Source of the DNA: Thiorhodovibrio litoralis
GTDB taxonomy: Bacteria; Pseudomonadota; Gammaproteobacteria; Chromatiales; Chromatiaceae
Reading direction: 5' to 3'
DNA length: 64,000 nt
Assembly: GCF_033954455.1 (NCBI RefSeq)
Contig: NZ_CP121473.1
Location: 4,884,501-4,948,500, forward strand
Part shown: positions 1-8,801 of the stretch, piece by piece
How the letters are laid out: each line of letters starts with the position of its first letter
Position numbering within the stretch: the stretch's first letter is position 1
Position numbers and translations under genes: made by a program
The notes under the pieces: generated by a model
What the model saw: only the letters and a program-made list of their open reading frames with translations
What the model was told of the DNA's origin: nothing
The model's database searches: none

Positions 1-1
1 G

Positions 2-1645
2 AGTATCAAGTTTGAGTTTTGTATTTGCTGGGCCAATGAGAACTGGACCCGTCGTTGGGATGGGCAAGAAAGCGAGATCCTGCTCGCCCAAGAGCATTCA
101 CCAGCAACTGACGAAAAATTCATTGATGATGTGGTCCCCCTTTTTCAGGACCCACGCTACATAACGATTTCTGGGAGACCGGTACTTATAGTCTACCGGA
201 TTGACTTATTACCCGAGCCCAAACTCACTGTGAAACGTTGGCGAACAAGGTGCCGAGAGCTCGGGTTGCCCGAACCCTACTTAATCGCAGCACGGACCTT
301 TGGACTCAAAGATCCCCGTCCCCATGGCTTTGATGCCGCAGTGGAATTTCCACCGCATAATGTGGATGTACTGGACATTACAAAAAGTACTGCGCTTCTA
401 AACCCAGCCTTTCAAGGGCGCATTTTCAGCTATCCTTCGCTGGTTTCGAAACAAGTCGTCCCAAAACCTAGCGAGCCGTGCAGGATATTCGGCTGCGCCT
501 TTCCTGGATGGGATAACGAAGCTCGTAAACCAGGTAAAGGCCACGTTTTCTGGGGGGCAACACCTCGGCTTTATTCAGAGTGGTTGGACAAGTTGTGCCG
601 CGATGCGGGCGCTCGATCCGTCTCTGATGAGCGTATCGTTTTCGTAAATGCATGGAACGAGTGGGCCGAGGGTGCTCATTTAGAGCCCGACAGACGCTTC
701 GGATATGCGTATTTGCGCGCTACCGCTCAGGTCCTTCGCAAGCATGTATCTGCGACATCCGGTTTGTCGGGGGGAATAAATTGGTTATCCGGAGAGCCCG
801 TGTATCGAGAAGCAGAAATTGCTGTTGTCGTACATGTTTTTCAGCTCGACACTTGGAAACATATCGCGGAAAAACTTGTGCATATACCAGAAAGGTTCGA
901 TCTCTTCATAACCTTGGTAGACGAAGATGGCGTTGATCTAGTTAGAAACAATCTTCCGGACAACGTCAGGCAGTGCTTTCTTGGTGTCACGCCAAATCGC
1001 GGGCGCGATATTGAGCCGTTTCTACATTGCCTGCCATCAATTTACAACCTAGGCTATGAGATTGCTTTGAAGGTCCATGCAAAAGGCAATACTACACAAA
1101 AAAACGGGATCGACTGGGGACTGGATTTGATCGGTAAGGCGCTTGGTTCGACTAAGGCAGCAAAGGGAATAATTAATTTAATGCGAGCCCGCCAAGGTAT
1201 TGGACTGGTTTCGCCAACAGGTCACCTCCTTCCAATCGAATACTTCTGGGGCTCGGCCGAGGATGCCGAACTTAATAGACGGAATTTTGAACGACTTGCT
1301 TCGCAGGCAGCATTACCGCGATTAACAAAAGGCTTTTCTTTTCCCGCTGGATCAGTGTATTGGTTTCGACCGCGCGCATTCCACGCACTGACAACAATAT
1401 CGATTAGCGACGGGACATTTCCGAGTGAGGGAGGGCAGAGAGATGGAACACCAGCTCATGCTGTCGAACGTTTAGTTGGATTAGCGGCTTCAACTGACGG
1501 GTGGAGCACCGAAGTTACAAAGACAGCGAATCCGTTTGAAGAGTCAACAAGCTGGCTCATGGGAATTGAGCGTGGCACCTACCCATTCGCACATCCAACC
1601 TTTGACGCTATCCCGTATTCTCACCCTGTCCAAGGAATCCGGTGA
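2..1645 (+). CDS. WbsX/RgpF-type glycosyltransferase (5' end missing)
   Basis: The reading frame is open from base 2, so the gene starts before the window. Internal GTG or ATG codons near 131 are not the true start, because the upstream residues fit the family (FCICWANENWTRRWDG, then an ILLAQEHS stretch). The first half resembles the WbsX family of O-antigen or capsule glycosyltransferases (NAWNEWAEGAHLEP motif near codon 220). The second half resembles the RgpF rhamnan-synthesis family, with GRDIEPFL and LKVHAKG motifs. Such fused proteins act in the cytoplasm on surface polysaccharide made on a lipid carrier; the sugar cannot be told from sequence. The stop at 1645 is followed by about 150 bases with no gene and then an insertion sequence. 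Family assignment is fairly sure, the exact role is not. Confidence 0.85.
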   Translation, partial: SIKFEFCICWANENWTRRWDGQESEILLAQEHSPATDEKFIDDVVPLFQDPRYITISGRPVLIVYRIDLLPEPKLTVKRWRTRCRELGLPEPYLIAARTFGLKDPRPHGFDAAVEFPPHNVDVLDITKSTALLNPAFQGRIFSYPSLVSKQVVPKPSEPCRIFGCAFPGWDNEARKPGKGHVFWGATPRLYSEWLDKLCRDAGARSVSDERIVFVNAWNEWAEGAHLEPDRRFGYAYLRATAQVLRKHVSATSGLSGGINWLSGEPVYREAEIAVVVHVFQLDTWKHIAEKLVHIPERFDLFITLVDEDGVDLVRNNLPDNVRQCFLGVTPNRGRDIEPFLHCLPSIYNLGYEIALKVHAKGNTTQKNGIDWGLDLIGKALGSTKAAKGIINLMRARQGIGLVSPTGHLLPIEYFWGSAEDAELNRRNFERLASQAALPRLTKGFSFPAGSVYWFRPRAFHALTTISISDGTFPSEGGQRDGTPAHAVERLVGLAASTDGWSTEVTKTANPFEESTSWLMGIERGTYPFAHPTFDAIPYSHPVQGIR

Positions 1646-1791
1646 CAGATCAATCTGGACTTGCGCGGCGCAGTGGGGCCTCCCGCGCATTTTTCAGAAA
1701 ATTGTAAGCACGACGTAAAGCGTCACAATCACTTTTTTGCTACGAAGTCAGTCTGAAGCCAGCCTTTGCAACAGCATGCGCTGCCCAAGCT

Positions 1792-1804
1792 TGGGGATAT
1801 TTCA
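1792..1804. repeat. Left target-site duplication of the IS4 element
   Basis: Thirteen-base direct repeat, identical to 4218-4230, flanking the IS4-family element. It marks the insertion site, which lies between genes. Confidence 0.9.
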
Positions 1805-2591
1805 CTAGTGTCCCAACGTTTCGTACACGGTCCACGTAAGTACTTATATTTAATATACATTTAGGATTTTTCGAGAAAATCGACTTGAACGCGTCGGCTC
1901 ATTTCGCCCAGCCTCCGTCCGGAATCTTTGACTGGAGGCTAATTGCGAATGTATACCGGCAAACTCGTTTTCTCACAGTTAACCGAGCATCTTCCGTTGC
2001 CGGCTTTTCGGCAGTGCGTGACGCGTTATCGTGGCAACCATAAGATCAAATCATTCTCGTGTCTCGATCAGTTCCTGAGCATGATGTTCGCGCAACTGAC
2101 CTATCGGGAAAGCCTTCGAGATATTGAAACGACTCTGCGCGCGCATTCGAGCAAGCTTTACCACATGGGTATTCGTGGAGGGATATCGCGGAATACCCTT
2201 GCTAACGCCAACCAGGTCCGTGACTGGCGGATTTATGCCGACTTCACTAGCACGCTAATTCAAATCGCCCGTGGCCTCTATAGCAACGAAAAACTCGCGC
2301 TTGACCTTGAGCAGACAGTTTACGCCTTTGACTCATCCACAATCGATCTTTGTCTTTCTGTTTTTCCATGGGCGCCTTTTCGGCGCACGAAAGCGGGCAT
2401 AAAACTCCATACATTACTGGACCTACGCGGTAACATACCGAGTTTTATCGCAATTTCCGACGCAAAACTGAATGACGTCAAGGCGCTAGATTTGCTGACT
2501 ATTGAGCCGGGCGCTTTCTATATCATGGATCGTGCGTATCTAGATTTTGAGCGTCTTTATCGCTTTCAACTCGCCGGGGCCTTTTTTGTTA

Positions 2592-3676
2592 TTAATCGTT
2601 GCAAAAGTAGTCGCAGCTCAAGAGAGCCCGTCCAATATGTACTTGGTATCGGGCAATCGAAAGAAACTCTTGATGAGCTTGGTTTGTTTCTGTATGGAGC
2701 GAAGAATCGCCATGAGGTGGTGTTTCATATCCTCTTTGCTGAGGATAGAGCGCTTGGCCAGTCGTGCTTTGGCGTGATTCCAAACCTGCTCATCGGGGTT
2801 GAACTCAGGGCTGTAGGCGGGCAGGAACTCCAAGTCGATGTCTCCGTCCTGCTGGTCAATGAACGCTTGGGTTTCTTTGCTGTGGTGGTAAAGCGCATTG
2901 TCGGCGATCACCATGATGGGCTTGCCGACATCCTTGCGCAGCTTCTTCAGAAACGCGATGAATCGTTGGGAATTCATGCGATCAGCGATGAAGCTGAAGC
3001 GCATCTCGCCGCGTGGGGAAATGGCACTGATGACTTTCAATCCAAAGCGTCCACCACTGTTGGCAACCACGGGCGTCTCGCCGATTTTCCCCCAAGTCGT
3101 CCCGCGATGGGCATCACTGCGCACAGCGGCCTCATCGAGGAAAAACAACTCCGCACCGCGCTGGCGTGCCTTGGCGACGGCCGCTGGAAAGGTCGTGTGG
3201 AGATAGCGCTTGCGCTGTTTCGGGTTCTGCCTGTAGGACTTGTAAATGGGCCGCTGCGGGCTCAGTCCCAAATGCCCCAGCAACCGACTGACGGCGCTTT
3301 TGCTGAGCTTAATGCCCAGTTCCCGTTCAATCACGCCGCGCAAGGTATTCAATGTCCAGAGGCAGAATTCAAACTGATACTGTTGCGGAGAACCCTGCGT
3401 GACAGCCTGATAAACCCATTGCATCGCCTCGGCAGAGACTTTTCTCGGCCTCCCCGAGCGGCGGCCTTCTTTCAATGCGTCCCACCCACCGGCGCGGTAG
3501 CGCGAAAGCCAATCAAAGACCGTGCGCTGGGGGATACGGTAGACGCGGGCCACCACATGCACCGGTTCTTGGCGAAGCACAATCGCCTCGACCACCTCTT
3601 TGCGCTTCTGATTGCGAAGCTCAATCTTAGTACTCATGCCGCAATGATACACTGCAAGAACTTTTGCAACAATTAA
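2592..3676. mobile_element. IS630-family insertion sequence nested in the IS4 transposase
   Basis: The 1085-base element is bordered on both sides by TA (2590-2591 and 3677-3678), the target duplication expected for IS630/Tc1-mariner elements. Its ends are imperfect inverted repeats that begin TTAATCGTTGCAAAAG at the left and, reversed, TTAATTGTTGCAAAAG at the right. It carries one complete transposase gene on the minus strand. It inserted after the IS4 element was already in place. Confidence 0.93.
2618..3637 (-). CDS. IS630-family transposase
   Basis: A 339-residue DDE transposase. The start ATG at 3637 (MSTKIELRN) is preferred over upstream codons, which lie in the inverted repeat or outside the element. 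Residues 1-110 form a helix-turn-helix pair (winged-helix region RTVFDWLSRYRAGGWDAL, GRPRKVS). The catalytic core has the aspartates in FFLDEAAVRSD and VIADNALYH and the glutamate in LPAYSPEFNPDEQVW. All three catalytic positions look intact, so the enzyme may be active. It reads against the interrupted IS4 gene. Confidence 0.93.
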   Translation of the reverse strand: MSTKIELRNQKRKEVVEAIVLRQEPVHVVARVYRIPQRTVFDWLSRYRAGGWDALKEGRRSGRPRKVSAEAMQWVYQAVTQGSPQQYQFEFCLWTLNTLRGVIERELGIKLSKSAVSRLLGHLGLSPQRPIYKSYRQNPKQRKRYLHTTFPAAVAKARQRGAELFFLDEAAVRSDAHRGTTWGKIGETPVVANSGGRFGLKVISAISPRGEMRFSFIADRMNSQRFIAFLKKLRKDVGKPIMVIADNALYHHSKETQAFIDQQDGDIDLEFLPAYSPEFNPDEQVWNHAKARLAKRSILSKEDMKHHLMAILRSIQKQTKLIKSFFRLPDTKYILDGLS

Positions 3677-4217
3677 TATACGCGCCAAATCGAATACAAA
3701 GATGCGAAGATTGCACTCTCGCCCGGTCGACAAGACAATCGGATTAAGATGCGACCAAACTGTCTCTCTAACAGGTGTCAATACGGCCTTGCGTTATCCG
3801 CAGCATCTTCGCCGCATTAAGTTCATCGATCCAGCAACGAATAAAGAACTGGTTTTCTTAACAAACAACTTTGCTTTGTCCGCATTCACGATCACAGAGC
3901 TTTATCGGAATCGCTGGTACGTAGAACTGTTTTTTAAATGGATCAAGCAACACCTGCGCATAAAAGCTTTCTTTGGCACGACTGAAAATGCAGTCAAATC
4001 GCAAATTTGGATAGCGATCTCGACATATGTATTAGTAGCAATTGTAAAGAAACGATTGAATATCAATGAAAGTCTGTATAGTTTGCTACAGGTTCTGAGC
4101 CTGACGTTGTTCGAGCGTGTGCATATAAATCAACTACTTAACCATGTTCCCGACAAATACACAGATCAGGAAAACGCTAAGCAATTGAATTTATTCGATT
4201 AAACGTTGGGACACTAG

Positions 4218-4230
4218 TGGGGATATTTCA
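4218..4230. repeat. Right target-site duplication of the IS4 element
   Basis: Second copy of TGGGGATATTTCA, directly after the right inverted repeat. Confidence 0.9.
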
Positions 4231-5003
4231 ATGTTTAGCCGACCGCAAAGCAAGAGCGCGGCCTATATTTTTAGAAAGCGGCCCCTGTCAGTCGGGCCCC
4301 GTCGCAAGTAACTTCTGAAGAGAAGATCGAATCTCTGACAAGAAAGCACTACAACGCGTTATCAATTTTGTCTAGTGTTGCTTACACCAACTAACCCACA
4401 TTTCTCGCAACGCCCTCTCCATGTTGAAGGTAAAACTATGGCCGTCACAGAACGGCGAGTCCTGCGTTTGCAAGCGCAAGCTTTTCGTTAAAGTATCGCG
4501 CCAAACATGATCCGTTGCCAGAGCACGCGCGATAGATTAGGTATTCGCTCTCATCATTAGCAACCAAATCTGACCGCCCGATGGCCTCAAGAATACTGCG
4601 ACTGACCCGGCCGACCCAGGTCCCTCTCAGGGTGACGACTGGCGTCCCCATCCACAAGGCATCGGCTGTTGTTGTTGCTCCCCCGTAGGGGGTTGGGTCA
4701 AGCGCAATGTCAATACGATTGTAGTACGCAAAGTGCTCGGCGTGCGACAGCCGTCCGACAAACTCAATGCGTTCAGGCGCGATTCCATGTTTAGCAAAAC
4801 GTTCCTGAGTCTGCTTTGATACTGACAAATCGCTGAAGGCTCTATCTTTTAGGATGAGAGAAACATCTGACACTTGCTTCAGCAAACGCGCCCAAAGAGC
4901 GATCGTCTGATCGGATAGCTTAGCGCTTTTGTTAAAGCTACCAAATACAATATCGCTGTTTTTGGTCGCTCTTGGCTCAATTGGAATATCAACTTCGGGC
5001 GGG

Positions 5004-5012
5004 GTGTAACAG
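5004..5012. repeat. Left 9-base target duplication
   Basis: GTGTAACAG, identical to 7374-7382. It lies within the TGT TAC ACC codons of the interrupted glycosyltransferase gene. Confidence 0.92.
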
Positions 5013-5019
5013 CATACCA

Positions 5020-6390
5020 TTACCCATAACTATCCCTGACGCTGCGGTAAGCCTCCAGCGCCATGACAAAATCGGGGATGCGCTGCAACCCAATCCAGAG
5101 CGTCTTCGGTCCCGGGAACCCATCGGATTTGCGGTTGAGAAAGCCGCCCAGGGAGGCGACCATGCGCACCATGGTATCGAGCGAGGGCGGCTGCTCGGGT
5201 GGCGCTTGTTTCTGGGTGACCAGATAGACCGCCTTCCATTCCTCCTCGGCAAAGACCGCATCGCAAGGCAACTCCGGGCACTCGCGCCCGAGCATGGTCA
5301 GGTACAGCACCCGCCACGCGATGATCATGTACAAAGCGAGCGCCGGCTCCAGGCGCTCGCGCGTCTCGAGCTGCAGCTCCTCGATGCGGCAGCCACTTTT
5401 TAAGATCCGGAAAAAAATCTCCACTTGCCACCTGCAAAGATACCAGGAGAGCGTCTCGATGGCCTCCTCGGCGCTCTGCACCGCCAGATTGGTCAGCAAC
5501 AGCCAGTTGAGTGGCTCCTCGCCGGCGGGTGGATTGACCTCGGTGGCGAGCAAGGCCGTGACCGTGACATCGGGCAAGGTGCGATCCGGGCGCCAGGGTG
5601 CCTTCAGGGTCACGCGCACCACCTTGATCTCCTGCTTGACCTGGCGTGCTTTGGCCCCCTTGGTGGCGGGACGCTCGAAGGTGATCTCGGTGAGCACCGC
5701 AGCGGCGTCCAGGGCCTCATTGAGCTTTCTGCCATCGGCCAAGCAGCGGTCGCGATGCTGCACCCGTACCAGCCAATCGGCGCTGTTCTCGGGGATGGGC
5801 GCTTCAACAAACAGGTCGTAGATGTCGCCCTCGCGATCGGCAACATAGGTCAAGCGCGTGTCGCTCAGTTCCTCGGCCAGCGCATTGACGCGCGCGTAGC
5901 CATCGACCCAGCGCACGCTTTCTTTCTCCTCCAGTGGGCGGCGCGAGTCTTTGTCCTGGCCCAGGCTACCGGGCTCGCGCACAAAAGTGTGCAAATCCAG
6001 CAGCCCCAGCGCGAGGCGCTCGGGCGTGACCGCCAAGGTGGGATGGATGTACATCCCATAGCGGCTCTCAAAGTTCAGTGGCCCAAGACCGACAATGCCT
6101 TTTTTGGTTGTATAGTCCAGCTCGCTGGTATCTTGGATACACAGCACCCGCGGATGCTCGCGCAGACGTTCTTCGGTACAAGCAAAATGGGGTGCGAGGA
6201 TCTGCTCGGCGGTGACCGTGGGATGATCGAAAAAGCGATAGGCGGCCCGGGTCTCATACCAACCGTTGCAAGCCCCGGGAATACTTTGTGTCGGCTTGGC
6301 GCCGAGGGTTTCAAGCACCTGTTGGGCGCGATGATTCAGGCGCTTGTCGCCCAGAGAGATGTCCTGCAGTTCAGAGGCCAGCGCGATCAT
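5020..6390 (-). CDS. IS4-family (Tn5-like) transposase
   Basis: A 456-residue protein starting at ATG 6390 (MIALASELQDISLGDKRLN), whose start overlaps the stop of the DruA-like gene as ATGA. The N-terminal DNA-binding region of Tn5-type transposases is followed by the RNase-H-like core. The first catalytic aspartate is in CIQDTSELDY, the second in YVADREGDIYDLF, and the glutamate lies in the YLCRWQVEIFFRILKSG signature. The C-terminal domain resembles the Tn5 dimerisation region. The length is close to Tn5 transposase (476). It probably moves the whole element, with the upstream gene translated from the same message. Confidence 0.93.
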   Translation of the reverse strand: MIALASELQDISLGDKRLNHRAQQVLETLGAKPTQSIPGACNGWYETRAAYRFFDHPTVTAEQILAPHFACTEERLREHPRVLCIQDTSELDYTTKKGIVGLGPLNFESRYGMYIHPTLAVTPERLALGLLDLHTFVREPGSLGQDKDSRRPLEEKESVRWVDGYARVNALAEELSDTRLTYVADREGDIYDLFVEAPIPENSADWLVRVQHRDRCLADGRKLNEALDAAAVLTEITFERPATKGAKARQVKQEIKVVRVTLKAPWRPDRTLPDVTVTALLATEVNPPAGEEPLNWLLLTNLAVQSAEEAIETLSWYLCRWQVEIFFRILKSGCRIEELQLETRERLEPALALYMIIAWRVLYLTMLGRECPELPCDAVFAEEEWKAVYLVTQKQAPPEQPPSLDTMVRMVASLGGFLNRKSDGFPGPKTLWIGLQRIPDFVMALEAYRSVRDSYG

Positions 6391-7268
6391 GCCACCACCC
6401 CCAGGGCGGCGCGGAAGTCCGCCGCCAGCGGGTAGACATAGATCGCCTTGCGCGGCAGCGCGGCCCGATGGGTGCGGTCGCACTTGCCGCGCCCGGTGGT
6501 TTCGCCCAAGTCGTGCCAGTTGGCGGCACGGTAACAGGTCCCGGCAAAGCGTGGGGTCTCGACAAAGGTCTCCAGCAGCACCAGACGCTCGCCATAGCGG
6601 GCGGGAAAGTCGACACTGACTTGCCGCGCGGCCAAGGACAGCACCTTGGAGGCGAGGTGTTTGACCTGCACCCAGGGCAGGATGAGGAAGCGGGCGTTGT
6701 TGAGCACCCGTCCCAGGTGTGCTTGGCGCTGCGCGGGCGTCCAGCCAATCCAGCGGTCGCGGGCAGCGACTTTCCAGGCCGCCGCGCCAAAGCCGATGGC
6801 GCCGAGCAGACCGCCATCCCACTGGATCAGGTAGCGCAGCTGCGCACCAGGCAGGGGACTGTAGCCGAGGTAGTGGTAGCGCTCGATCAGGCCGTTCCAT
6901 AATTGCGAGGCCCTTCGATCATCAACGCGCGCCAGGCGCAAGCCGCTGAGCGCGCGCAGCGGGACGGACACTGGGATCGGTTCGGGCCGGGACTCGGGGC
7001 GCGGGACGAAGCGCCGCCCATTGCCATTGCCGCAGGTCGGTGGCGGCAGCACAATGAGCCCGGCACGATGCAACCGCAGCAGTCCCACCCGGGCACTCAT
7101 GAGCTTGGGGCGGCCTTGGATATCGGTCCACTCCAGCGCGCGGCACACCCGCCGAGCGATCTCCGCGCGCAGCGGCGGCTGCGCCAGCGCGATCTCCTGG
7201 CGAATGCGCGCTAAGTCGGTCTCGTTGAAAGGGCGCCCACATAAACGGCTTGGAATCGCTTGGTCCAT
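6387..7268 (-). CDS. DruA-family (DUF4338) protein borne on an insertion sequence
   Basis: A 293-residue protein starting at ATG 7268 with GGGAG just upstream. The N-terminal part (GRPFNETDLARIRQEI, then RRVCRALEW) looks like a small helical domain. The conserved core has YHYLGYSPLPGAQLRYLI, FGAAAWKVAARDRWIGW, NNARFLILPWVQVKHLAS and ETFVETPRFAGTCYRAANW. These match the DUF4338 family, to which DruA of the Druantia anti-phage system belongs. Here it is the first gene of a two-gene insertion sequence, with its stop overlapping the transposase start. Its job for the element is unknown to me: accessory transposition factor, immunity against other elements, or passenger. No druB-E gene is near. 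Confidence 0.85.
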   Translation of the reverse strand: MDQAIPSRLCGRPFNETDLARIRQEIALAQPPLRAEIARRVCRALEWTDIQGRPKLMSARVGLLRLHRAGLIVLPPPTCGNGNGRRFVPRPESRPEPIPVSVPLRALSGLRLARVDDRRASQLWNGLIERYHYLGYSPLPGAQLRYLIQWDGGLLGAIGFGAAAWKVAARDRWIGWTPAQRQAHLGRVLNNARFLILPWVQVKHLASKVLSLAARQVSVDFPARYGERLVLLETFVETPRFAGTCYRAANWHDLGETTGRGKCDRTHRAALPRKAIYVYPLAADFRAALGVVA

Positions 7269-7373
7269 GGTCTCCCGTCCCCTTGCTGAAGATGAAAGGG
7301 CATCTCAGCAGAACTCGGGAGCTGTGTCCAGCCCCGGACGACGCTGGGGCGGGGAGATATGGGTAATGGTATG

Positions 7374-7382
7374 GTGTAACAG
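7374..7382. repeat. Right 9-base target duplication
   Basis: Second copy of GTGTAACAG, directly beyond the right inverted repeat. Confidence 0.92.
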
Positions 7383-8801
7383 AGGTAACAATTCGGCATG
7401 CGCCATACCCGCTCGGAAAAGTTTGCGTCCTCATTTTCCGGCGCAACGCATGAGTCGGCTAGAATATAGTCAATTGCGGCAAGACCAGTTGTGTCAGAGT
7501 ACCCAAGCCAAGTGACCTGCACTGGCGCCGGGCGTTGGGCAAATACCGGCAACCGGTTGTGCGCGGTATGGCCTGATAGGTCGATCAAAATATCAATTGC
7601 GTCTGCGCGTATCTTGTCCGCGGCGGCTCTGTCGCTCAACCCGGCAAGGTTGACCCAGCTATCCACCTTCTCAGATAACTTGTCCGTATAGCTATCGTGC
7701 TTGCGGCCTGTGTTGTAACAGACGACGTCGAAATCTTTGTGGTTATGATTTGCAAACACTCCACTTACAAAATATCCAACAGGATGTTGTCGAAGATCAC
7801 CTGACACATAGCCAATTCGCAATCTTCGGGTTGGATCGGGAAGATTGCGATGTATGATCTTATCTTGGCTGGAGTTAAAGCGTTTGCCGTACTCCAACGC
7901 GGCGGAAGCGAGGGCGTTGGTGGCTGTTACTTCTGAGTAATGCAGAGTAAAAAGCCTGTTAGAGTGTGCTACCGCATTGTCGAGCGCGACTTCCAACACC
8001 CTCTGATAACAGGCTAGCGCTTCAAGATGGCAACCATAATCAGTAAGTACGTCACCGCGATTGTCATTTGCATTCACATCGTCTGGCCGTATTTGCAGCG
8101 CCGCTTCGTAGGCTGCAAGCGCATCATTCAGGCGTCCCAAACTCTGCAAGACATCACCACGGTTGTTGTGCGCCCCGGCAAAATCTGACCTGATCAGCAG
8201 GGTAGTCTCGTAGCACTGCAGCGCTTCCTCAAAACGCCCGAGGTCCTTTAGAACATTGCCTCGATTAAAATGCACTTTGGCGCTTTTCGGTCTGATGCGC
8301 AAAGCTTCATTATAGGACTCAAGGGCACCCTGCAGGGCACCAAGGTCCAGCAATGCATTACCGCGATTGACATGGCCTTAAAAAATTCTGGGCTGATTTT
8401 TAATGCGGCATCGTAAGCGGCTAGCGCATCATATAGGCGGCCAAATTTTTTAAGAACCTGCCCGTAGTTCAAGTAATAGGCGGGATTAGATCGCTCGATA
8501 TTGATTGCTTTTCGGATCAGTGACTCTGCTGTTTCATGATCACCTGCCTGATGCGCGGCGAGGCCGAGCAGGTGGAGAGCGTCGGCATCTTCTGGCTCAG
8601 CGGCAAGGATGGCGCGATAGATTTCCGCAGCGGCCTGAAGATCACCGCTTTGGTGGCACTGAACACCCTGTCGCAAAAGCTGTCCTGCCTGACTGGGCTG
8701 GGATCTTGCGCGGCGCTGTCCCTTTCGCGCGGCGTTCTGCTCTGATCTGCGCTTTTTTCTATTCACTGATATCGGCGACGGGCAAATCGGACGATCATGA
8801 C

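Larger units (their letters stand above)
1949..4202 (+). pseudogene. IS4-family transposase split by an IS630 element
   Basis: The N-terminal part starts at ATG 1949 (MYTGKLVFSQL) after a GGAGG-like site near 1935. It runs to codons for GAFFV at about 2589, where a second insertion sequence interrupts it. The frame resumes at 3677 with IRAKSN, includes SRPVDK and ends with the conserved ELYRNRWYVELFFKWIKQH stretch that carries the catalytic glutamate. The catalytic aspartates are in the first part (FDSST, and IMDRAYLDFERL). Removing the nested element plus one TA copy restores an open frame of about 388 codons, a normal length for the family. As it stands the protein cannot be made whole, so this IS is probably immobile. 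Confidence 0.92.
1805..4217. mobile_element. IS4-family insertion sequence, itself interrupted
   Basis: The ends are a matching inverted repeat, CTAGTGTCCCAACGTTT at the left and its reverse complement at the right. Both sides carry the 13-base direct repeat TGGGGATATTTCA (1792-1804 and 4218-4230). A target duplication of this length is typical of IS4-family elements. Without the nested element the IS would be about 1.33 kb with a single transposase gene. The flanks (1646-1791 and 4231-4444) hold no gene I can recognise. Confidence 0.93.
5013..7373. mobile_element. IS4/IS50-like insertion sequence carrying a DruA-family gene
   Basis: The 2361-base element has 13-base perfect terminal inverted repeats (CATACCATTACCC at the left, GGGTAATGGTATG at the right). 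The 9-base direct repeat GTGTAACAG flanks it (5004-5012 and 7374-7382), a duplication length shared with IS50/Tn5. Two minus-strand genes fill it, a DUF4338 (DruA-like) gene and a Tn5-like transposase, overlapping by ATGA. It sits inside the SPINDLY-like gene in the same orientation. Confidence 0.94.
4445..8766 (-). pseudogene. SPINDLY/OGT-like TPR glycosyltransferase, split by an IS and frameshifted
   Basis: The gene starts at GTG 8766 (MNRKKRRSEQ) with a TPR array, changes frame near 8371-8386 beside a run of six A (T on the coding strand), and continues with more TPRs. It then enters the catalytic region, with RIGYVSGDLRQHPVGYF, DILIDLSGHTAHNRLPVF and APVQVTWLGY. An insertion sequence (5013-7373) interrupts it after WRMPNCYLCYT. 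The C-terminal part resumes at 5012 (CYTPPEVDIP) and includes FGSFNKSAKLS and PTPYGGATTTADALWMG, ending at 4445. Restored, it would be about 650 codons. Family members are UDP-GlcNAc-type protein O-glycosyltransferases of family GT41 with TPR substrate recognition. Both lesions together make it non-functional; the frameshift alone could be a sequencing error. Confidence 0.9.

Noticed and set aside
1943-3676. Long plus-strand open frame of 577 codons
   Set aside because: It joins the first part of the IS4 transposase to the antisense of the IS630 transposase across the insertion point; the second part has no coding meaning.
5013-8766. A complete Druantia defence system around the DruA-like gene
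   Set aside because: No large helicase or other Druantia genes are present; the gene lies within exact insertion-sequence ends.
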